A stretch of 6,246 nt of DNA, from the NCBI GenBank assembly GCA_013298205.1, contig JAAFJZ010000158.1, positions 1 through 6,246 on the forward strand, in the 5' to 3' direction. A program made the position numbers and the translations under genes. Source of the DNA: Cytophagales bacterium (GTDB lineage: Bacteria > Bacteroidota > Bacteroidia > Cytophagales > UBA9547). Positions 1 through 6,246 of the stretch are shown here, one piece after another. Positions within the stretch are counted from its first letter, which is position 1; the number at the start of each line of letters is the position of its first letter. The notes beneath the pieces are model-generated. The model saw only the letters and a program-made list of their open reading frames with translations, was not told the origin of the DNA and searched no databases.

Positions 1-223
1 CTTCATTCATAGTACCATCACCACCTACTGAAAAGACAAAATCATAATTTTCTGAAACCGCTTTTTTTGCTAATTCTATCGAATGACCCTTGGCTTTTGA
101 AATTTCAACTATAACATCATAGGCGCTTTCTTGATAGGTTTTATAAATCAATTCTGGAATATGATTTTTGTTAATTCCTCCTGAAATAGGGTTGATTATA
201 AACAATACTTTTTGTTTTTGCAT
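1..223 (-). CDS. Diacylglycerol/sphingosine-kinase-like lipid kinase, N-terminal part
   Basis: This is the first 74 codons of a lipid kinase of the DagK/YegS/LCB5 family; the rest lies beyond the left edge. The frame starts at ATG (223-221) with MQKQKVLFIINPISGG, the usual beta-strand plus glycine turn that opens the DAGK catalytic domain. It reaches FSVGGDGTMNE near residues 65-74, the family's nucleotide-binding GGDGTxNE signature. Members phosphorylate diacylglycerol or related lipids with ATP at the inner face of the membrane; the substrate cannot be told from this fragment. It lies 92 bases downstream of prfC in the same direction. A TACATTTG element just upstream suggests it may have its own promoter. 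Family assignment is secure from the two motifs; the precise function is not. Confidence 0.88.
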   Translation of the reverse strand, partial: MQKQKVLFIINPISGGINKNHIPELIYKTYQESAYDVIVEISKAKGHSIELAKKAVSENYDFVFSVGGDGTMNE

Positions 224-236
224 CTTTATTTTTTTT

Positions 237-244
237 CAAATGTA
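237..244 (-). promoter_or_regulatory. Possible -7 promoter element for the lipid kinase gene
   Basis: On the minus strand the bases read TACATTTG, an exact match to the Bacteroidota -7 consensus TAnnTTTG. No TTTG is present at the expected distance upstream (about 19 bases). Use of this element would leave only about 7 bases of leader before the ATG at 223. The match is visible; its use as a promoter is inference. Confidence 0.28.
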
Positions 245-315
245 CTGTTTGCTTTTTGATTTTGTTTATAGAATTGTGTTAACAATTAGTTAATAGGATG
301 TTAAGAAAATGTTGC

Positions 316-1902
316 TTAGGTTTTAAATTCAGAATTTGAGTGAAACTCTATTTCTGGATATTCTTTTTTCATTAAGTTAATTGTCCATTCCGAATCTGAT
401 AAAAAAACTGGGTTTTCATCTTTGTCCCAAGCAATATAATTCGCTCTGCGTTTTAAAAATTCAGCTAAATTAATTTTATTGTTAGAGGTAATCCAACATG
501 ATTTGCTAATATTCAAAGGCTGAAAACGACAAGAGGCTCCATATTCAGCAGTTAATCGATGTTGAATAACATCAAATTGCAGTTCTCCTACTACCCCCAC
601 GTATTTCCTATTCCCAGGCTGCACATTAAATAGTTGGGCTACGCCTTCATCTGTAAGTTGTGAAATACCTTTTTCCAATTGTTTGGCTTTCATCGGATCT
701 ATATTTACAAGCTCTCTAAAGATTTCTGGTGAAAAACTTGGAATTCCCTTAAAATAAAAATCTTCCCCTTCCGTAAGCGTATCACCGATTTTGAAATTGC
801 CTGTATCATACAATCCTACTACATCGCCTGGAAAGGCAGTTTCCACGATATCTTTATTTTGACCCATAAAAGTAACAGGAGCGGAAAATCGCACATTTTT
901 ATTCAAACGCACATGATGAAAAAATTTATTCCTCTCAAATTTACCTGAACATATTCTTAAAAATGCGATTCGATCTCTATGTTTAGGGTCGAGATTAGCA
1001 TGAATTTTAAATACAAATCCACTTAATTTATCTTCATTTGGTTTTACACTTCGAGTCGAAGTTTCTCTTCCTTTTGGTTTGGGTGCGAATTGAATAAACG
1101 CTTCAAGAAGTTCTTTTACCCCGAAATTATTTACACCAGACCCAAAAAAAACAGGCGCGAGAATCCCTTCTAAATACAAAGACTCATCAAATGGTTCATA
1201 AATACCTTCTACAAGTTCTACGTCTTCATTGAGTTTGTTTGCATAGCGTTTGCCAAGCTTTTGCTCTAATAAAGGGTCTTGAAGATTTGAAATTTGGGTA
1301 CTATTGTGATCACCAGCTTTTTTAATGGGTTCAAAAAGCAAAAGGCTTTTGTCATAAATACTATAAACGCCTTTAAAATCACTGCCCATACCGATGGGCC
1401 AGCTCAGGGGTTTCACACTAATATGTAAAGTCTTTTCTATTTCTTCTAATAAATCAAAAGGATCTTTGCCCTCACGATCCATTTTGTTAACAAAAATTAT
1501 CACAGGTGTATCTCGCATACGGCACACTTCCATGAGTTTTCGGGTTTGCTCTTCTACGCCTTTTACGCAATCAATTACCAAGATTACGCTATCTACAGCC
1601 GTAAGTGTACGGTAAGTATCTTCAGCAAAGTCTTTATGCCCAGGAGTATCTAATATGTTAATAGAAAGCCCTTTGTAAGTAAAATTCATGACTGAAGTGG
1701 CTACTGAAATTCCCCTTTGCTTTTCTATTTCCATAAAATCTGAGGTTGTAGCCTTTTTGATTTTATTTGATTTTACAGCTCCAGCCGTTTGTATAGCTCC
1801 ACCAAAAAGTAAAAGTTTTTCGGTAAGAGTAGTTTTTCCTGCATCAGGGTGAGCAATGATTGCAAAGGTTTTGCGTTTATTAATTTCTTCTTCGAAACTC
1901 AA
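316..1902 (-). CDS. prfC: Peptide chain release factor 3 (RF3)
   Basis: RF3 is a translational GTPase that removes RF1/RF2 from the ribosome after peptide release; it acts in the cytosol. The 528-residue length matches the family (about 530). GTPase motifs are all visible: G1 AHPDAGKT (17-24), the switch I region with SDFMEIEKQRGIS (54-66), G3 DTPGH (85-89), G4 NKMD (139-142) and a G5-like SWPIG (167-171). The RF3-typical VFFGSGVNNFGV is at 251-262, followed by a beta-barrel domain and a C-terminal domain containing GVVGELQFDVIQHRL (436-450). The SDFME and FGSGVNNFG segments separate it from EF-G. The start must be TTG (1902-1900): an in-frame TAA lies five codons upstream (1917-1915), there is no ATG or GTG between them, and no later Met precedes G1. 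It follows the rplT terminator in the same direction. It ends in TAA. Confidence 0.96.
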   Translation of the reverse strand: MSFEEEINKRKTFAIIAHPDAGKTTLTEKLLLFGGAIQTAGAVKSNKIKKATTSDFMEIEKQRGISVATSVMNFTYKGLSINILDTPGHKDFAEDTYRTLTAVDSVILVIDCVKGVEEQTRKLMEVCRMRDTPVIIFVNKMDREGKDPFDLLEEIEKTLHISVKPLSWPIGMGSDFKGVYSIYDKSLLLFEPIKKAGDHNSTQISNLQDPLLEQKLGKRYANKLNEDVELVEGIYEPFDESLYLEGILAPVFFGSGVNNFGVKELLEAFIQFAPKPKGRETSTRSVKPNEDKLSGFVFKIHANLDPKHRDRIAFLRICSGKFERNKFFHHVRLNKNVRFSAPVTFMGQNKDIVETAFPGDVVGLYDTGNFKIGDTLTEGEDFYFKGIPSFSPEIFRELVNIDPMKAKQLEKGISQLTDEGVAQLFNVQPGNRKYVGVVGELQFDVIQHRLTAEYGASCRFQPLNISKSCWITSNNKINLAEFLKRRANYIAWDKDENPVFLSDSEWTINLMKKEYPEIEFHSNSEFKT

Positions 1903-1935
1903 ATTATTATGTATTTATATGCGTGAAAATGGAAC

Positions 1936-1985
1936 TTTTATAAACACAAAAAGCCGTAACGAGACGGCTTTTTGTGTTTATAAAA
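1936..1985 (-). terminator. Strong intrinsic terminator after rplT, symmetric on both strands
   Basis: A perfect 22-bp inverted repeat has arms at 1936-1957 and 1964-1985 around a 6-base loop (1958-1963). Its centre is a GC-rich core, AAGCCGT paired with ACGGCTT, flanked by an A-run on one side and a T-run on the other, so RNA from either strand gives a hairpin followed by U-rich sequence. It begins 9 bases beyond the rplT stop, so its clear role is to end the infC-rpmI-rplT transcript. It also lies just upstream of prfC, 33 bases before the TTG start, so it could limit read-through into prfC. Confidence 0.9.
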
Positions 1986-1994
1986 ATAAATTGC

Positions 1995-2339
1995 TTATTT
2001 TAGTTTGGCAATTACTTCTTTGAAAGCTTCTGGATTATTTAAAGCCAAATCAGCTAAAACTTTTCTGTTTAGGTTCATATCTGAAGCATTGAATTTGCCC
2101 ATGAATTCAGAATAAGACATACCTTCTTCTCTTACTGCAGCGTTAATTCTTTGAATCCAAAGTGAACGAAATTCTCTTTTCTTAGCTTTTCTGTCACGAT
2201 ATGCATAACCCATACCTTTATCAAGCATGTGTTTTGCTACTGTTAAAATATTCTTACCCGCACTATAAAACCCTTTGGTTTGTTTGAGTAATTTTTTTCT
2301 TCGCGCCCTAGACGCTACGGAATTGACTGACCTTGGCAT
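1995..2339 (-). CDS. rplT: Large ribosomal subunit protein L20
   Basis: L20 binds 23S rRNA and is needed early in 50S assembly. The 114-residue length is normal for the family. The very basic N-terminal tail (SRARRKKLLKQTKGFYSAGKN, with KGFYSAGKN at 22-30) is the rRNA-binding arm, and the core RDRKAKKREFRSLWIQRIN (48-66) is the family's conserved helix. The gene starts at ATG (MPRSVNS) 18 bases after the rpmI stop, the usual tight L35-L20 arrangement, and is the last gene of the operon, with the terminator starting within 10 bases of its TAA stop. In E. coli and Bacillus, L20 represses its own operon by binding the mRNA; I could not recognise such an operator here. Confidence 0.97.
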   Translation of the reverse strand: MPRSVNSVASRARRKKLLKQTKGFYSAGKNILTVAKHMLDKGMGYAYRDRKAKKREFRSLWIQRINAAVREEGMSYSEFMGKFNASDMNLNRKVLADLALNNPEAFKEVIAKLK

Positions 2340-2357
2340 ATTACTTGATTTTTATTA

Positions 2358-2552
2358 TTAGATGTTAAGCATACCTTTCACATTTTCCATATCGGCTCTG
2401 CTTACAAGACCAGAATGGGTTAAAGCTCTTTTCGCTTTAGTGGTTTTTTTTGTCAAAATATGGCTTTTGAATGCGTGCTTTCTTTTGATTTTTCCTGTAG
2501 CAGTAACTTTAAATCTTTTTTTGGCAGCAGATTTGGTTTTTATGGTTGGCAT
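2358..2552 (-). CDS. rpmI: Large ribosomal subunit protein L35
   Basis: L35 is a small basic protein of the 50S subunit. The 64-residue protein begins MPTIKTKSAAKKRFKVT and contains TGKIKRKHAFKSHILTKK (19-36), the typical L35 core, followed by SGLVSRADMENVKGML. It starts at ATG (2552-2550), only 4 bases after the infC stop, so it is probably translationally coupled to infC, and is followed 18 bases later by rplT. The infC-rpmI-rplT order is one of the most conserved in bacteria. Stop codon is TAA. The opposite-strand open frame over this gene is a shadow. Confidence 0.97.
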   Translation of the reverse strand: MPTIKTKSAAKKRFKVTATGKIKRKHAFKSHILTKKTTKAKRALTHSGLVSRADMENVKGMLNI

Positions 2553-2556
2553 AATT

Positions 2557-3132
2557 TTATTTTTTAGATCCTAGTGGTTTGGGTGATACCATCAAAAACA
2601 TTCTTTTACCTTCTAATACAGGCATTTGCTCTACTTTGCCATGCTCCATTAAAGCCTCAGCAAATTTGAGTAGAATGGTTTCTCCTCTTTCTTTATATAC
2701 TATTGTTCTTCCTACAAAATGTACGTAAGCTTTTACTTTACAACCTTCTTTAAGAAAACTTATGGCATGTTTCGTTTTAAATTCTAAGTCATGTTCATCG
2801 GTATTGGGACCGAATCTAATCTCTTTAATCGTTACTTTTAACGATTTTGACTTGATTTCTTTTTGTTTTTTCTTTTGTTCGTATTTGAATTTTGAATAAT
2901 CAACAATTCTACAAACTGGTGGGTCTGTATTTGGTGCGATTTCTACTAAATCCAATTCTAAAGCTACAGCTTTAGCAAGAGCTACACTAATATCAAATAC
3001 ACCGTTTTCCACATTATCTCCAGCCAACCTTACTTTGGGAGCTTTTATAAGTTCATTTATAAAATAAGGCTCCTCTTTTTTCTTGATAGGATTTCTTGAA
3101 AAAGCCCTAGGATTAAAATTATTCTGTGCGAT
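2557..3132 (-). CDS. infC: Translation initiation factor IF-3, non-canonical start codon
   Basis: IF3 binds the 30S subunit, prevents premature 50S joining and rejects wrong initiator tRNA or start codons. The N domain contains INELIKAPKVRLAGDNVENG. The family signature is clear in PPVCRIVDYSKFKYEQ, followed by the lysine-rich linker helix and a C domain ending in GKRMFLMVSPKPL. The first ATG, GTG or TTG in frame is the TTG at 3027, but that would begin at LAGDN and delete the first strand of the N domain. The frame continues upstream in good family-like sequence (EEPYFINELIKAPKVRL) up to a TAA at 3141-3139. Between them only ATA (3138-3136) and ATC (3132-3130) are plausible near-cognate starts. 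I chose ATC, giving 191 residues; ATA would add two. E. coli infC uses AUU to let IF3 repress itself, so a similar feedback loop is likely here. The gene opens the infC-rpmI-rplT operon. Confidence 0.94.
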   Translation of the reverse strand: MAQNNFNPRAFSRNPIKKKEEPYFINELIKAPKVRLAGDNVENGVFDISVALAKAVALELDLVEIAPNTDPPVCRIVDYSKFKYEQKKKQKEIKSKSLKVTIKEIRFGPNTDEHDLEFKTKHAISFLKEGCKVKAYVHFVGRTIVYKERGETILLKFAEALMEHGKVEQMPVLEGKRMFLMVSPKPLGSKK

Positions 3133-3147
3133 AAGTATTTATTGTTT

Positions 3148-3179
3148 AAATTATATGTGTTTTAAAAACAGGGCGCAAA
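3148..3179 (-). promoter_or_regulatory. Possible promoter of the infC-rpmI-rplT operon
   Basis: On the minus strand, TTTG (3179-3176) is followed after 20 bases by TATAATTT (3155-3148), a partial match to the Bacteroidota TTTG-N19-TAnnTTTG pattern. A 13-base palindrome, TGTTTT-T-AAAACA (3170-3158), lies between the two elements. Transcription from here would leave a leader of only about 10 bases before the proposed ATC start. The region is so AT-rich that chance matches are likely; treat this as a candidate. Confidence 0.3.
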
Positions 3180-3267
3180 TATCATTTTTTTTTCTAAAAC
3201 AAAAAAATATTTAACAATAAATAGTTAGATTTTAATAAAAAAACATTCAAATTGATTTTAATTTTTT

Positions 3268-3298
3268 TTTGGGCTTTCATTAACATGGTTTATATTGC
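3268..3298 (+). promoter_or_regulatory. Possible promoter of the sensor kinase gene
   Basis: TTTG at 3268-3271 is followed by exactly 19 bases and then TATATTGC (3291-3298), close to the Bacteroidota -33/-7 pattern TTTG-N19-TAnnTTTG with mismatches in the last two bases of the second element. A start point near 3305 would give a leader of about 28 bases before the GTG at 3333. The rest of the 3133-3332 gap holds A and T runs and no gene that I can see. Confidence 0.38.
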
Positions 3299-3332
3299 AA
3301 ACTTATTTAATTATTTATAAAAATAAACAAGT

Positions 3333-3446
3333 GTGAGCTTTCAAATAAGAATTTTATTCTTGTTCTTGTTAATCCCCATTTTAACTTATTCAGAAGGTTT
3401 TTTTTCTAATTTAGTTTATTATTCACCAAAAGAATACCGTGCATAA
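3333..3446 (+). other. Signal-peptide segment ending in a premature TAA
   Basis: This is the 37-codon start of the sensor kinase frame plus its in-frame stop. It encodes a short basic N terminus (VSFQIR), a hydrophobic core, then the start of the mature protein (NLVYYSPKEYRA). The TAA lies between this and TQNRAVIQDSLG, which continues the same domain in the same frame. A single C-to-T change from CAA (Gln) would explain it. All four complete neighbouring genes also end in TAA, so TAA is a normal stop here and recoding as an amino acid is unlikely. Confidence 0.8.
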
Positions 3447-6246
3447 ACACAAAATCGTGCCGTAATTCAAGACAGTTTGGGTATAATGTATTTTGGAAAT
3501 GCTTCAGGTCTACTTATTTTTAATGGAAGTGATTGGCGATTAGAAAAACTTCCAAACAAATCTGGAGTTACGTGTTTTGCTAAAGCTTTTAATGGAACGA
3601 TTTTTTTAGGCGCCCAAGGAGATTTCGGTTTTTTGCTTAAAGATAATTTGGGAAATCAAAAGTTTCACTCTCTACTATTTTTATTAGAAGAAAAATACAG
3701 AAACTTTGAAGGCGTTTTGGGATTAATGGCAGAAGGGAATTTTGTATATGTACTCACCCAGAAAAATGTTTTTTGTTATGACTTGATTCATCAAAAACTA
3801 CATGTTGTATCTAATTCTATTTTTTCTGCAATAGCATCCAATTCTAATTTTACAGTTGCATTTGATAATTTTAATGGTATTTTGATAATGCAAAAAGGTA
3901 AATTAATTGAAAAAATCCCTATTCTCAATATCAATATAGAGAAAATTTCTTTTGTTAATCAAAGTAGCTTGTTAATTTTTAGCAAAAATTTTGTAATTTA
4001 TGAGTTTAGCCTTACTGACAAAAAGGTTATAATATCATCAGATTATTCGGTATTAAGTCAGTTTTTAAATGGCAAAATACTTTTAGATGTAATTTCAAAA
4101 GGAGATTTATTATATATTTCTACTCGAGAAGATGGTTTGTTTGTATATTCTAAAAAGGATTTGACCATTACAAAAATGATTGATGGTTTTGAAGTGCATA
4201 ATGAACCGATTCTTGGGCTAGGAATAGACCAATTAGGCAATTTTTGGCTAGCCCAAGAAGTGGGAATTTCTTATTTACAAAGAAATGCTCATTATAAGTA
4301 CATCTCTGAATATTCTGGTCTCAGAGGCTTGATATTATCTTTTGCTGTATTTGAGAATTATTTGTTTATAGGTACTACTTATGGCTTGTTCAAATCTGAC
4401 AAACCTTATGGTTTTTCTTTTTTAAATTCAAGTACTCATTTTAAAATGTTACCCAAAACTGAGGGTGAAGTTTGGGCTTTAAATACGATTGATAATCAAC
4501 TTTTTTGCTCACACAAAAATGGGTTAATGCTTTATGAAAACAACCAACTAAAACAAATCACCTCTGGTTCTATGGTTTGGGGCGTAAAAAAAATACCCAA
4601 AACTTCTTTTTTATTAGCTGGAACTTATAATCTAGGTTTTTTAATACTAGAAAAAAAGAATCAAAATTGGAAACTTAGAAATGAACTTAAAGGATTTGGA
4701 TTGTCCTCTCGTTATTTTATTTGTAATGAACCGAAAACGATTTGGGTAAGTCATCCTTATAAAGGGGTTTTTAAATTAAATTTAGATAAAGATTTACGCT
4801 TTATTACCCAACAAAAGGAGTATTCTTCAAATTCTGGAGGTTTGAAAGACAGAACTTATAATTTTATATATCAAATCGAAAAAGAAATAGTAGTAAGCAG
4901 TGAAACAGATTTATTTCAATACGAAGCTTCAAAAGACAAGTTTATTAAATCGAGCCTTTTTACAAATGTTGCTCTTCAAGGTTCAGTAAGAAAACTTTTA
5001 TACAATGGACTTGACACTTATTGGTTTCAAGCTGGAGATGAACAGATTGGGGGTTTATTAAGAAATAGAGATTTAACTTTAAAAATGATTGATTTACCGC
5101 TACTTGAGGAATTTCAAGGAAGTCAAGTTTATAGTTTAATGTATAAATTCCCTTATTTTTTTATGGGATTATCTGATGGATTTGTTGTATTAGATACCAA
5201 AACTGCTTTTAATATTGACAATAGCAAAGAAACTACTTATCATACTTTAATATCTAAACTTACTTATGGTGAAAAGGATTCTATTTTGGCATTTAATATC
5301 AATGAAACATCAGATTTGAAATTTAACATTCCTTATTCAGATAATTCTTTAAAAATATTTTTTGCTCAAACAAATTATGACTCTAAAATTAAATCTAAAT
5401 TTTCTTATAAATTAGAAGGATTTGAATCTAAATGGTCGGATTGGAGTAGCAAATCAAATAAAGAATATTTTAATTTACAACCAGGTGTTTATACTTTTTA
5501 TATACGATCTAAATCATTAGGTTCTACTGATTACCCAGAAACGAAATTTGTAATTAAAATTTCTTCACCATGGTTTTTAACTTTTTGGGCCATGTTGGTT
5601 TATGTTCTACTGTTTATTTCTTTCATGGCTTTAGTGGTAAGAATTTACAATTTATTTCTTCTAAGAGAGCAAAAAAAACTGCAAAAAGAAATTTCTATAG
5701 CAGTAGAAAAACTTAATTCTCAAAAATTAGATTTGGAAAAAGTGAATTACTCGTTACTACAACTTAACGAAGAGAAAAATTTTTTAATGGGAATTTTAGC
5801 TCATGATTTGCGAAGTCCAATTAATCAAGTAAAAGGATATTTGAATTTGATTAAATTAAGTAAGGAAAGTTTGAATCTCTCTGTGCTTAGTTACCTTAAT
5901 GGAATGGAAAACGTTTTACATAAAATTACCGAAATGATAAGCAAGATTTTAGATGCTAAATCGATAGAATCTGGCAATTTGAATTCTGTGCAAGAGCAGT
6001 TTGATTTAAAAGAATTAATTATTGATGTCATAGAAAGATATAGTTTAGAAACTACTAGGAAAAACATAACATTAGAAAGCAATTTAGGGGCAATCCCCAT
6101 TTTGATTAATAAAGATAAGAATTTTATAACACAAATATTAGATAACTTAATTTCAAATGCGATTAAGTACACTGATTTTGATAAGAAAGTTTTTATACAA
6201 TTGGTTGTAGAGAACGGATTGGTTAAAGTTTTGATTATAGACCAAG
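3333..6246 (+). CDS. Propeller/Y_Y_Y sensor histidine kinase, partial, with in-frame stop at codon 38
   Basis: This is a membrane sensor kinase cut by the right edge. The frame opens at GTG (3333; a TAA lies three codons upstream) with a signal peptide (hydrophobic stretch ILFLFLLIPILTYS, codons 7-20). A TAA follows at codon 38 (3444-3446); the frame is then open to the edge. Codons 44 to about 650 contain recurring Reg_prop-like blades, for example VIQDSLGIMYFGNASGLLIF and LGIDQLGNFWLAQEVGISYL. Codons about 654-745 form a Y_Y_Y domain (FSYKLEGFESKWSDWS, LQPGVYTFYIRSK). One membrane helix spans about 749-770, followed by a coiled-coil linker. The HisKA H-box ILAHDLRSP has its phosphoacceptor at His824. 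The N-box is DNLISNAIKY (Asn938, Asn942), and the window ends just before the G1 box. By family knowledge, the propeller senses an external ligand and the kinase phosphorylates a regulator; the ligand is unknown. A receiver or AraC-type DNA-binding domain may follow. If the TAA is real, translation could restart at ATG 3486, but that product lacks the export signal, so the gene may be broken. Confidence 0.88.

Noticed and set aside
272..293. Overlapping inverted repeats AATTGT-GTTA-ACAATT and TTAAC-N5-GTTAA downstream of prfC
   Set aside because: The stems are short and almost entirely AT, with no following T-run in the prfC direction, so I do not call a terminator or operator.
1394..1615. 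73-codon open frame on the plus strand
   Set aside because: It lies entirely within prfC on the opposite strand, over the conserved GTPase domain, and its product resembles no family I know.
2362..2574. 70-codon hydrophobic open frame on the plus strand
   Set aside because: It is the reverse of rpmI; the lysine-rich L35 codons (AAA/AAG) read as Phe and Leu on the other strand, which makes a false membrane protein.
3181..3270. Runs of A and T in the divergent gap as a possible origin or small RNA
   Set aside because: No DnaA-box-like repeats, stable hairpin or terminator could be seen; the composition fits an AT-rich promoter region.
3444..3446. TAA as a reassigned or selenocysteine-like sense codon
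   Set aside because: All four complete neighbouring genes end in TAA, and no known bacterial recoding uses UAA in this way; mutation, error or restart is simpler.
4058..4240. 60-codon open frame on the minus strand
   Set aside because: It is antisense to the propeller region of the sensor kinase, which is coding in the plus direction.
5891..6172. 93-codon open frame on the minus strand
   Set aside because: It is antisense to the HisKA/HATPase region, where the plus frame shows clear H-box and N-box motifs.

Overview
The window looks like AT-rich chromosomal DNA from a member of the Bacteroidota. This is inferred from several things: the L35 sequence (KIKRKHAFKSHILTKK core), the near absence of purine-rich Shine-Dalgarno sequences before the starts, candidate promoters that resemble the phylum's TTTG / TAnnTTTG pattern, and a large extracytoplasmic propeller / triple-tyrosine sensor kinase of a kind common there. 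Genus or species cannot be named from this window.

Layout. Positions 1-3132 are read leftwards (minus strand). From right to left they hold infC (IF3), rpmI (L35) and rplT (L20) as a tight operon, a strong 22-bp inverted-repeat terminator, prfC (RF3), and the first 74 codons of a diacylglycerol/sphingosine-kinase-like lipid kinase that runs off the left edge. A 200-bp AT-rich divergent intergenic region (3133-3332) separates this block from a long rightward gene (3333 to the right edge). That gene encodes a signal peptide, a beta-propeller sensor region, a Y_Y_Y domain, one membrane helix and a histidine kinase core, and is cut by the window edge within the ATPase domain.

How the genes work together. 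The leftward block is mostly translation machinery: IF3 for initiation fidelity, two large-subunit proteins, and RF3 for recycling of class-I release factors. The lipid kinase and the sensor kinase have no obvious functional link to it.

Points that stand out. The sensor kinase frame carries an in-frame TAA at codon 38, just after the signal peptide, and is then open for more than 930 codons. The infC reading frame has no ATG, GTG or TTG start that would give a full-length IF3, so it must begin at a rare AUC or AUA codon. prfC has to start at TTG and sits only 33 bases beyond a strong terminator. infC is not preceded by thrS. I see no CRISPR array, insertion sequence, tRNA, rRNA or convincing new system; this is mostly housekeeping DNA with a few irregularities worth checking.
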